DNA from: SZUA-35 sp963781035
GTDB taxonomy: Bacteria; Actinomycetota; Acidimicrobiia; Acidimicrobiales; SZUA-35
DNA: 64,000 bases
Assembly: GCA_963781035.1 (NCBI GenBank)
Contig: CAWAEN010000007.1
Span: forward strand, 62,001-126,000
Direction: 5' to 3'
Positions 17,610 to 26,203 of the stretch are shown one piece after another (within the stretch, counting starts at the first letter, position 1; each line of letters starts with the position of its first letter). The translations under genes and the position numbers were made by a program. The notes under the pieces are model-generated. The model did no database searches, was not told the DNA's origin, and was given only the letters and a program-made list of their open reading frames with translations.

Positions 17610-17694
17610 GGCGACATTCCTAGTGTTATCGGACGGGCAAGGTTGCCGGGAATCGCAGGGTGAAACCAACCTCACGGCAGGCGGCCAGTGTGCC

Positions 17695-18658
17695 TCAGAT
17701 GAGATCGCCGAGCAGCTTGTAGGCGTCGTTGGAGCGGGCCGCCTGGCGAACCTCCCGGGCAGTCGCGTCGACGTAGCGCTGCGTGGTGGCGAGACTCTCG
17801 TGGCCGAGCAGGCGCTGGAGTTCGGTGCCGGACGCGCCGTTCCTGGCCAGGGACGTCGCGAAGGTGTGGCGGAGGGCGTGGACCAAAGCGCCGGAGGGGA
17901 CCCGGCTGCGGATACCGGCTTCGCGGTACAGCTGCTCGACCATGTATTGGAGGGCGCCGCGCTGCATTGCGTCACCCCGGTTGTTCGACGAACAGCGGGG
18001 CATCGGCGGCGATACGACCGGGGAAGCGGCGGAGACGCGACAACGTGTAGGTGGTGATGATGGTCTCCACCTCGGGCTCGAGCGGGACCGTTCGCTCCTT
18101 GTTGCCCTTGCCCTTCACGGCGAGCACGCGTTCGTCCTCGGGTCCGTCGATCGATCGCATCGTGAGGTCGAGCAGCTCGGCGAGCCGCAGACCGCAGGTC
18201 ACCAGAGTGACGATCATGGCCAGGTCACGTTCGGGCCACGGATTGCGGGCGTTCTTGCGGCCCGTTGCCGCCACCTTGAGCAGGCGCTCGACGCTGTCGT
18301 CACCGGTGATCGACTTGGGTCTCGACTTCGGCACGCGGGGCTTTTCCACGGCTGCCATCGGATTTCCGGCGAGAATGCCGTCGGCGACCAGGAAGGTGAA
18401 CAGCTGATTCCAGGTCGACCACGTTCGCGAGATCGTGGCTGCTGACTGGTGGGAGATGCGGGCAAAAGCTCTGCGGAGTGTCCGAACATCGAGATCGCCG
18501 ATGCGGACCTCGGACGGTTGTACGCCCAGGACCTCGGCCGCGTGTCCGAGCACGCTCGACAGATCGCGTCGATACGCAGAAAGGGTGTGTTCTGAGTGCT
18601 TCTTCGGTTGGCGGGCCAAGAAGAACTCGTCGATGAGGTCGACCACCGGCTCACGCAT
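17695..18658 (-). CDS. Tyrosine recombinase / integrase, XerC/D-like (one frame break)
   Basis: This site-specific DNA recombinase has an N-terminal SAM-like DNA-binding domain (EFFLARQPKKHSEHTLSAYR) and a full catalytic set: Arg in TCGLRLAEL, Lys in KGKGNKERTV, HALRH, His in LLGHES and Tyr in TTQRYVDAT. The frame changes near 17979, where an extra base sits in a CCGGGG run; without it the protein is about 320 residues. The start chosen is the ATG at 18658 (MREPVVDLIDEFF). No phage genes or att-like repeats are near, so it may be a chromosomal Xer protein or a lone integrase. Confidence 0.85.
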
Positions 18659-18682
18659 GTGTTCGACGGTAGTCGTTCCGAC

Positions 18683-18946
18683 ATGGGCCGAATGGCTCAT
18701 GTTCGTCGCTTTGATGCCGATGAGAGAGCTGTGAATGATCTCATCGACGACCGAATTGCTGCTCCCCGGACGACCGCTCTCGGATCAACCGTGGTCTGCC
18801 CCTCGTGTTCGATGCACGCCAGCGCCAACGATCGCAGGCTGCTCCAGCCACTCGACGAAGAGTCGATGACACGGCGTTGCCGCAACTGCCAGGCTCTGAT
18901 CGATCTCTCCAGCCCAGAGCCACGTATCGCTGCGTCGCTCGCCTGA
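18683..18946 (+). CDS. Small CxxC zinc-ribbon protein
   Basis: This protein of up to 87 residues is divergent from the recombinase, with only about 25 bases between the starts. Two cysteine pairs (VVCPSCSM and RRCRNCQAL) form a probable zinc ribbon; an acidic helix (DERAVNDLIDDRIA) precedes them. ATGs at 18683 and 18692 are both possible. I do not recognise the family. Its promoter must overlap the recombinase gene or its start. Confidence 0.5.
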   Translation: MGRMAHVRRFDADERAVNDLIDDRIAAPRTTALGSTVVCPSCSMHASANDRRLLQPLDEESMTRRCRNCQALIDLSSPEPRIAASLA

Positions 18947-18987
18947 CCTGCCGTTGCCTGACCGAGGGGTCCGGGCGATGCGAACCG

Positions 18988-20346
18988 TCAGATCGAGGAC
19001 AAGGCCGATGCCGGCAACGTCGCCGGCACGGTGGCGAGGTGGCTGACCGGCGCTGGAGCGAGATGGGGAGCGCAGAAGTCGGCCGCATCACCGGATCCGT
19101 CCATGGTGTTGACGAAATAGACGGCGGCGACCCGGTCGATCATGTCGCGATCGAGGCGCTTCGGCACCTGTTCGTATGCACAGATGCCCTCCATCAGTTC
19201 GCAGAAGTCGGTCACCAGGTAGGGCCGAAGCTCACCGATGTTCTGGATCGCGACCGATCGGAGATAGGCGGCGTCGTCGGCGTTGACATCGATGCCGCGG
19301 GCCTTTGCCACCCGGACGAGGATCCAGTTGAAGGCGTTCTCGGAAATCGGCCCGATGTAGACCTTGTTGCGGAGCCGGCGCAGGAATGCTTCGTCGCCGA
19401 GCGCCTTCGGATCGAGGTTGGTCGATGCCACGAGCTTGAGTTCGAACGGGATCGTCATCTTCGTGCCGGAACCGAGGCGGAGGAAGTCGACGCCGCGGGC
19501 CAGCGGCATGATCCAGCGGTTCAGGAGTGCATCGGGGCGGAAGCCTTGGCGGCCGAAGTCGTCGACCACGAGGATTCCGTTGTTCGCGACCATCTGGAGG
19601 GGGGCGTTGTACACGCCGCTGACGGTGTCGTACTCGAGTTCGACCATCTTCAGGTCCATCTCACCACCGACGATGACGATCGGCCGCTCACACAGCACCC
19701 ATCGGGGGTCCATGTCGGCGGGCTGGTCCGGGAGTGCCTGATGGACCGACGGGTCGAACACGCTGATGATCGAGCCGTCGACGGTCACTGCCCAGGGAAC
19801 GAGAATCGAATCGCGATGAATGCGAATGAGGCGCTCGGCGAGACTGGTCTTGCCTGTCCCTGGAGGGCCATAGAGGAAGATTGCGCCCTCGTTCATGAAG
19901 GCCGGTCCGAGCTGATCGAGCACGTGGTCTTCGATCACGAGATCGCTGAAGGCGGCGCGAATCGACTCGCGGTTCACGACCGACGCTGCTCGCTGGCCGA
20001 GAACGGTTGCGGTGTAGGACTGGAGCGAGACAGGGACGGTGGACGCATAGGTCGACGTGTGCATTCGATCGAGCGCGACACGGTTGCCGAGTTCGGTGAG
20101 GGCGGCCCGGTAGTCGCGTCCCTCGAGACCTTGGTATTCGACGACGTGGCGGTCCCGCAGATCGTCGGCGATGTCACGCCCGATCGAGGCGCTGATGCCG
20201 AGGGCATCGGAGATGCCGGAGACAGTCGACACCCGTTCGAGTACGAGGCGACGCATGAAGAGGTCCTCCACCAGCGAACGGGGGACACCCAACTCATCCA
20301 TGTTCACGGGTGCGCGCCGCTGAGGGGTCGCTGACGGGTCGGTCAT
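18988..20346 (-). CDS. AAA-family ATPase
   Basis: A 452-residue protein from the ATG at 20346 (MTDPSATPQRR). The frame is open for 38 codons upstream, but that part is not conserved-looking. An N-terminal winged-helix-like part (LVEDLFMRRLVLERVSTVSG and onward) precedes the AAA core: Walker A YGPPGTGKTSLAE, Walker B GILVVDDFG, sensor 1 VASTNLD and arginine-rich FLRRLRNK. It resembles MoxR/RavA-like or motor-assembly ATPases but I cannot name the subfamily. It is divergent from the HTH protein gene at 20490, across a 143-base shared promoter region. Confidence 0.75.
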   Translation of the reverse strand: MTDPSATPQRRAPVNMDELGVPRSLVEDLFMRRLVLERVSTVSGISDALGISASIGRDIADDLRDRHVVEYQGLEGRDYRAALTELGNRVALDRMHTSTYASTVPVSLQSYTATVLGQRAASVVNRESIRAAFSDLVIEDHVLDQLGPAFMNEGAIFLYGPPGTGKTSLAERLIRIHRDSILVPWAVTVDGSIISVFDPSVHQALPDQPADMDPRWVLCERPIVIVGGEMDLKMVELEYDTVSGVYNAPLQMVANNGILVVDDFGRQGFRPDALLNRWIMPLARGVDFLRLGSGTKMTIPFELKLVASTNLDPKALGDEAFLRRLRNKVYIGPISENAFNWILVRVAKARGIDVNADDAAYLRSVAIQNIGELRPYLVTDFCELMEGICAYEQVPKRLDRDMIDRVAAVYFVNTMDGSGDAADFCAPHLAPAPVSHLATVPATLPASALSSI

Positions 20347-20489
20347 GTGTGAAAGGATCGGCAGGATCCGGTGTGACCTGAGGAGTTCTTCCGACTGGAG
20401 GGCGAATGTGTCGCGTTGCAGGCGGGGATGGGTGATTCTGCTCACGTCGGAACGGTTCATTCCCGGCCGGTTCGGCCGACGGTGTACCC

Positions 20490-21140
20490 ATGTCGTTGTC
20501 TTTCGATGAACAGGTGGACGTCAAGGGACGGGGTCGTCTGCGGCTCCAACCCCTCCCGGGTAGCACGGTCCGCGAGGTGCTCGACGTCGAGATCGATCTC
20601 CATCACCGGGAGGATGCGCTGACGCTGGGGGACCTGAAGGTCGCCGCTCGGCGACACGCAAGCGAGGGCAACCACGAGCACGCATATCGGCTCTGGACCG
20701 CCGTCGGCCAGGCCGCCGAGCGCCACCGCTACCCGGCGTTGATCACTGCGGCAAAGGCGAACGCCGAGGGTGAAAAGGTGCGGGCGAAGACCGCCGAAGG
20801 TCAAGCTGAAGGTCAAAAGGTGCGGGCGAAGAGCGCTGAGCGTCGGGATCGGCCTCGAGCGCAAGCGACACGGTATGACTACGACCTCCTGGCCGCCGAT
20901 GTCGACAACGGCGACAGCAGAGCTGACGTCGCGGCCCGCCACGGTTGTGCGGTGAGCACGGTTGCCCGGGCCGTCGAGTACGTCGCCGTGCGTGACGAAC
21001 TCCTCGACGAGTCTCCCGAACTATTCGACCAACTCATGGCGGGTGTCGACGTGATCGAGGTTGCGCGCCGCTACGGCGTGTCGCCCAAGATCGTTCGATG
21101 GTTGGTCCGAACCGAGTACGACCGTCGTGGAAATCGTTGA
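20490..21140 (+). CDS. Hypothetical protein with repeated HTH-like segments
   Basis: A 216-residue protein. The N-terminal 45 residues are beta-like; a helical, TPR-like segment follows (LKVAARRHASEGNHEHAYRL). A duplicated basic motif, EKVRAKTAEG then QKVRAKSAE, sits around residues 92-112. The C-terminal half has two helix-turn-helix-like segments: DVAARHGCAVSTVARAVEYV and EVARRYGVSPKIVRWLVR. This suggests a DNA-binding protein, maybe regulating itself and the divergent AAA ATPase. Function unknown. Confidence 0.6.
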   Translation: MSLSFDEQVDVKGRGRLRLQPLPGSTVREVLDVEIDLHHREDALTLGDLKVAARRHASEGNHEHAYRLWTAVGQAAERHRYPALITAAKANAEGEKVRAKTAEGQAEGQKVRAKSAERRDRPRAQATRYDYDLLAADVDNGDSRADVAARHGCAVSTVARAVEYVAVRDELLDESPELFDQLMAGVDVIEVARRYGVSPKIVRWLVRTEYDRRGNR

Positions 21141-21244
21141 TCGCTCCCTCGACGATCTGAAGGCGAGATCTGATCGTTGCGATCGGACGGGGGAGTGGTC
21201 CGCCGCCACTCCCAGGGGGATTCTGTGTTCGGATCTGGAATCCT

Positions 21245-23750
21245 GTGTCGATCAGCGCCCAGCCGACCCCCGACCTGACCCCGCCCGACATGCCCGCGTC
21301 CGCTGACCGGACCGAGCGTCACGGCGACGAACAGCTGGAGCGAGAGCGCAGAGCCCTGCGCCGGATCCTGGCCACGCACCGACAACACATCGCGAGAGCG
21401 AGGGCCACCGCGGAACGTCTCGCGTCCGAAGCGGCCGAGATGACCGAGGAGGGTATTCGAGACCTGGTCGACGAAGACGCCGAGGTCGACGCTGCGGTAC
21501 GAGCAGCGATCGTACGTCAGACGTCTGACCGGGCCATGCACGCTGTTCGTCGTGCCGCCGACCTCGAAGCGCTCGGAGAGGCGCTGGCGTTCGGCCACAT
21601 GACCGACGAGGCGGCGGAGCGGCTCTACATCGGTCGCCACAGCGTGATCGAGGGTGACGAGGCCTTGTTGGTCGACTGGCGGGCCCGGGCGTCGATGCCG
21701 TTCTATCGAGCAACGGCAATCGAACGGCTCGGCCTGATCGCTCGCCGTCATCTGCTCTACGGCGATGACCGCGGGGCAGGTGGCGAGCTGCTCAGTGGCT
21801 TCTCCGATGAGGTGTTCGACGTCGACGGTGTGGTCGGCCACCTCGGACTGCGGGGCGAGGCTGCCGTCCTCGCCTCGGTGATCGCGCCGACCGAATCGCA
21901 GATGCGTTCCGTCGTGGCGACGATCCAGGCCGAGCAGGATGCCGTCGTGCGAGCTCCCGCCGACGGCCCGCTCGTCGTGCAGGGAGGCCCGGGCACGGGC
22001 AAGACCGTCGTGGCCCTCCATCGCGCCGCATATCTGCTCTACGACCAGCGGGCTGAGCTCTCGGACACCGGTGTGCTCATCGTCGGGCCGAGCCCGCAGT
22101 TCCTTCGCTACATCGCCGGTGTGCTCCCGTCGCTCGGCGAGAGCGGGGTGGTGTCGGTGACGGCGCCCGAGCTGTATCCCGGCGTGTTCCGTGGCCGCAC
22201 CGAGGCGGCCGAGGTGGCTGCGATCAAGGGGCGAGGGGCGATGGCGGACCTGCTCGCAGCAGCAGTACGCGACCGTCAGCGTCGGCCGGCCGACGCGCTC
22301 GTGGTCCGCTACGGAGCCTCACGGGCTCGCGTCGAGGTCGAACGGCTGAATTTCTGTTTCGAACGGGCTCGCAGATATCCCTCTCACAACGAAGGTGCCG
22401 ATGCCTTCCGTGCTCTGGTCATCGAATCGTTGTGCGTTGCCGTCTTCGACCCGTCCTTCCGCAACCGCGACGACGCGCTGGCGACGTTCGCCGACTCGCC
22501 GGAGGTCGAACGATTCCTCTTGGCCCATTGGCCACCGATGACCCCAGAGCAGGCACTGAACGAGCTGTTCGGGTCACCCAATCTCCTGCGCCTGGCGGCC
22601 AGGGCCACCGAGTTCACCGACGATGAGCTGCGCTCGCTCGAACGTCCGCTGGTACCAGACGCCGAGCTCGATGACGTTCGCTGGTCGAACGCCGACATCG
22701 CGCTGCTCGATGAGCTGCTGGTGTTGGTCGGCGGGGTGATGGGTGGACTGAGCGAGTCCGAACGCGAACAGGAACGAGACGCCGCCGACGAGTTCGAGCT
22801 GTCGTTGGAGCAGGACGAAGCCGGAGCCGGCGATGACGTAACCGAGATCGAGGCGGCAGTCTTCGACGACGACGAAGACAACGACCTCTTCGCCGTCAGC
22901 CTCGAGGACCCGCTGCTCGACGAGCTGGGTTCCGACGGCAGCGAGTACGGCATCATCGAGCGTCAGGCGTTCGAGGACGATCGATACGACTATGGCTGAC
23001 CGCACGATCCGAGCCGAGGACAACGGGCAGCCACTGCTCGATGCCGACGGTGAGCCTTTCGTCGAACTCGACGTCGACCGCGTCGACGACGTCGACGAGG
23101 CAGGCGACACCGTCGCTGAGCTGGCATCTCGTCAGCGTGAGTGGCGCTACGGCCACGTCATCGTCGACGAGGCGCAGGACCTCACCGAGATGGAGTGGCG
23201 CATGATCGCCCGCCGAGCGATCGGCCGCTCGATGACGATTGTCGGTGACCTGGCGCAGCGGAGCATCGGACCTCCCGGCTCGTGGGTCGAGAATCTCCCG
23301 GTCGAGTTGGCCGATCATGCCTATGCAGAACTGACCGTCAACTACCGATCGCCGTCGGAGGTGAACCGGGTTGCATCGGCGATTCTGTCCGAATTGGCGC
23401 CCGATCTGCAGTCGTCGACTGCCATCCGATCGACGGGTGATCATCCGACGGTCCACGCCGTGACGTCGATCGCAGACGAGCTCCCGGCGGTGATCGACCG
23501 CGAGCGGGCGTCGGTCGGGGAGGGCAGAGTGGCCGTGATCGGCACCGACCTCGACCGCATCCCCGACACGGTCACGCCGTGGCAGGCCAAAGGTCTGGAG
23601 TTCGACACGGTGGTGCTCGTCGAGCCCGCATCGATCCTCCGTGAGCCGCACGGCCTGAGCCTGCTGTACGTGGCGGTCACGAGAGCGACGCATCGACTGG
23701 TGATCGTCCATGCCGAACCGCTTCCTGCGGTCATCGCCGACGCCGTCTGA
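21245..23750 (+). CDS. helD: HelD-like superfamily 1 helicase (one frame break)
   Basis: HelD proteins are UvrD-like ATPases that bind RNA polymerase and free it from stalled complexes. Seen here: an N-terminal coiled coil (ERERRALRRILATHRQHIAR region), Walker A GGPGTGKTVVALHRAAYLLY exactly as in HelD, then an acidic insert, then HVIVDEAQDLTEMEWRM, VGDLAQRS, VNYRSPSEV, WQAKGLEFDTVVLVEP and LYVAVTRATHRL. The two halves are in different frames, joined near 22995; one extra base in TATGGCTGAC explains it. Together they give about 835 residues, close to family size. The start is the GTG at 21245. Two separately translated halves cannot be excluded, since an ATG at 22992 opens the second. Confidence 0.85.
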
Positions 23751-23767
23751 GTCATCCCCCACCCGTT

Positions 23768-23809
23768 CTGCGGCACTGAACCCTCAGTACTGAGGTCTGT
23801 ACGCCGCAG
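23768..23809. terminator. Candidate bidirectional hairpin terminator
   Basis: Between the convergent helD and DMT-transporter genes lies CTGCGGC (23768-23774) pairing with GCCGCAG (23803-23809). Nested inside is a perfect 12-base palindrome CTCAGTACTGAG (23783-23794). No long U-run follows on either strand, so the terminator role is inferred mainly from position. Confidence 0.5.
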
Positions 23810-23825
23810 TTCGGCCGGTTGAACG

Positions 23826-24719
23826 CTAGGTCGTTGCCAGCAGGGGAGCGCGAGCCCTCTTCCGGCGATCGAAACGCACGGCGTAGATCCCCGTGGCGAC
23901 GATGATGGAACTCCCGATGACCGTCCAGCGGTCGGGAACTTCGTCGAACAACACGTAGCCGATCACGACGGCACCGACGAGGATCGAGTAGCGGAACGGC
24001 GCCGAGACACTCAGGTCACCGACTCGCACGGTCTGGATCGCGAAGTGGTATCCGATCATCAACGAGACGATCGAGAGGCCCAGGTAGACGGTGTTCTCGG
24101 CCGACAGGGCATGCCAACCGCCGGGGATGGTCAGCAAGGCGGCGAGGACGGCGAGTCCGGAGGCGGTCGTGAACGCGATTGTCGCTGCGGGCGTCTCCGG
24201 ATCGACGCCCCGCGTGGCGAATTCCCGAACGACCATCATCGCCGCGGTGCCGACGGCAACGAGCGACCACGCCGAGAATCCATCGGTGGCCGGTCGGATC
24301 ACGATCATCACGCCGACGAACCCGATCAGGATGGCGACGTACTGCCGGGAATCGACCCGCTCTCGTAGGATCGCAGCCGCAGCCAAGGTCACCGCGAACG
24401 GCACGACCTGGAGGATCGCCTGTGCGTTGGCGAACTCGAGGCGGACGATTGCGGCGAAGAAGAGAGCGGAACCAACCATCTCTGCTCCGACGCGGAGCAG
24501 AAGGGCAGGTTGGCGAATTGCTCTGCGTCGCTCGCTGCGATGGACCTGCCCGGCGAGGCCGAACAGGACGGCGAGACCGATGCTTCGCATGCACAGGATC
24601 TGATAGACACCCACCCCGTCGTTGGTGGCCTGACGCACGAAGGCGTCGTTGAACACGTACCCGAGCGAGCCGAGCACCATGTAGATCGAGCCCCGAGCGT
24701 TGGGCGTCAGCGTGCGCAC
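23826..24719 (-). CDS. EamA/DMT-superfamily transporter
   Basis: A 297-residue integral membrane protein with about ten hydrophobic helices in two EamA repeats (YMVLGSLGYVFNDAFVRQA at the start of the first; YLGLSIVSLMIGYHFAIQT in the second). Members export amino acids or other metabolites; the substrate cannot be read. The start is the GTG at 24719. The gene is convergent with helD and divergent from the DUF3048 lipoprotein gene, with 74 bases between starts. Confidence 0.88.
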   Translation of the reverse strand: MRTLTPNARGSIYMVLGSLGYVFNDAFVRQATNDGVGVYQILCMRSIGLAVLFGLAGQVHRSERRRAIRQPALLLRVGAEMVGSALFFAAIVRLEFANAQAILQVVPFAVTLAAAAILRERVDSRQYVAILIGFVGVMIVIRPATDGFSAWSLVAVGTAAMMVVREFATRGVDPETPAATIAFTTASGLAVLAALLTIPGGWHALSAENTVYLGLSIVSLMIGYHFAIQTVRVGDLSVSAPFRYSILVGAVVIGYVLFDEVPDRWTVIGSSIIVATGIYAVRFDRRKRARAPLLATT

Positions 24720-24793
24720 CGGCGAACGCTACGTTCAACGGCGTGGTTTGACACAAACGGACGAATTCGGCGCTGATCTGCCGACAGAAGGGC

Positions 24794-26050
24794 ATGCGAC
24801 GCTCTGTTCCCGCCGTCTCCACGGTCTCTGCCGTGTCCGTTCCGCTCGCCGGGCTGGTCCTCGCTGTCCTCGCGGCGGCGTGCACTGGTGTCGAGCCCGA
24901 GCCCCTGGCGCTCGCCGAGACCTCGATCTCCGCGACCGCACCGACCTCGACGCAGCCGCAGACCACTCGTCGGCCGACGACGGAGCCAGGCCGAACGACG
25001 GAGTTCCCGGCGCGGCGTGACACGACCACCACGACCGTCGCCGGTGCGGCGACGACGGCTCCGGCCGGTCGAGCGGCCGCCGCGCCAACGGGGGGCGGTG
25101 GCGCTCCGGCCGACGTCATGTCGCTCTACCACGGAGTCCTCGGTACCTACGGTGTCGATCAGGGTCTGGCGCTCTCGCCAGTGGCGATGCCGACCGTCGC
25201 CGGGGGAGTGGCGCCGCTGACCGGTCTTGCGAGCGGGCGGAGCGGGACCGGCGCCATCGTGGTCAAGATCGACAACTCGTCGAAGGCCAGGCCACAGGCA
25301 GGGCTCGACCAAGCCGATGTCGTGATCGAGCAGGAAGTCGAGGGCGGCATCACCCGATTCGCAGCCATCTTCCAATCGCAGAGCCCAGGACGGATCGGTC
25401 CTGTTCGCTCGGCCAGGAGTAGCGACATATCGTTCCTCAGTGCTCTCGGCCGACCCGGTCTTGCCTATTCGGGAGCAAACGAGGTCTTCGACACACTCAT
25501 CCTGCGCCAGGAACGAGTGCGGAACTACTCCGCATATCGATTCGGGGGCTACTGGCGGGACACGTCGCGTCGGGCCCCGTCGAACCTGTACACATCCATG
25601 TCGCAGTTCTCGACTGACGCCGCTCCACCTCCGGCTTGGTTCCACTTCGCAACAGCACCGGTCGAGCAGGGGACCGCAGTGTCCAGCTTCCAGGCTCGAT
25701 TCCCGGCCACGACGATCACCTGGACATGGAACGGCAGTGCCTGGTTACGGTCCCAAGACGGACGAAATCACACGGCGGAGTCCGGTGCTGTCCTCGAAGC
25801 AACGAATGTTGTCGTTGCGCAAGTCGGCGTGGTCGACAGCGGCCTGAAAGATCCGACCGGGGCCATCGTGCCGGAGTTCGTCTGGGCCGGCGAAGGACCC
25901 GTATCGGTGTTCACGAACGGTCGTCGCATCGATGGCCGCTGGATTCGTCCGACCCTTGGCGACCCTGCGGTGTTCGTCGACGGGAGCGGGGCGATCATCG
26001 AGCTGATGCCGGGGACCACCTGGGTCGAGATGACCCGATCGTTGCCCTGA
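24794..26050 (+). CDS. DUF3048-family lipoprotein
   Basis: A 418-residue exported lipoprotein. The signal peptide ends in the lipobox LAVLAAAC, then comes a Thr/Pro/Arg-rich linker to about residue 100, then the DUF3048 (YerB-like) domain: PLTGLASGRSGTGAIVVKID, ARPQAGLDQADVVIEQEVEG, and SPGRIGPVRSARSSDI. YerB-type proteins are envelope proteins of unknown function. It is intact. There is no operon partner. Confidence 0.9.
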   Translation: MRRSVPAVSTVSAVSVPLAGLVLAVLAAACTGVEPEPLALAETSISATAPTSTQPQTTRRPTTEPGRTTEFPARRDTTTTTVAGAATTAPAGRAAAAPTGGGGAPADVMSLYHGVLGTYGVDQGLALSPVAMPTVAGGVAPLTGLASGRSGTGAIVVKIDNSSKARPQAGLDQADVVIEQEVEGGITRFAAIFQSQSPGRIGPVRSARSSDISFLSALGRPGLAYSGANEVFDTLILRQERVRNYSAYRFGGYWRDTSRRAPSNLYTSMSQFSTDAAPPPAWFHFATAPVEQGTAVSSFQARFPATTITWTWNGSAWLRSQDGRNHTAESGAVLEATNVVVAQVGVVDSGLKDPTGAIVPEFVWAGEGPVSVFTNGRRIDGRWIRPTLGDPAVFVDGSGAIIELMPGTTWVEMTRSLP

Positions 26051-26118
26051 GGGTTCTCGGGTCCGGCGGCCCGGGTGAGCGGTCTGGTGGCGCTTCCCGC
26101 GGAAAGACACAAGTGCTG

Positions 26119-26176
26119 CATAATGACGCTTATGTCGGTTTCAGGAGGAGAATCTGGGATGGGCCACCCGGCCTAG
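26119..26176 (+). other. Promoter-like element, strong ribosome-binding site and 5-codon ORF
   Basis: In the 153-base gap between the convergent DUF3048 and diguanylate cyclase genes, CATAAT (26119-26124) looks like a -10 box, AGGAGGAG (26143-26150) is an excellent Shine-Dalgarno sequence, and ATG at 26159 follows after 8 bases. The frame codes only MGHPA and stops at 26174-26176. Downstream, on the plus strand, there is only antisense to the cyclase gene. Confidence 0.35.
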
Positions 26177-26203
26177 GTCGTTTGGCCTTGGCGACTCGAG
26201 TCG

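Noticed and set aside
18805..20334. 509-residue open frame antisense to the AAA ATPase
   Set aside because: The ATPase on the minus strand has Walker A, Walker B and sensor motifs; the plus-strand frame has shadow composition (His/Asp/Val/Gly-rich) and no start signal.
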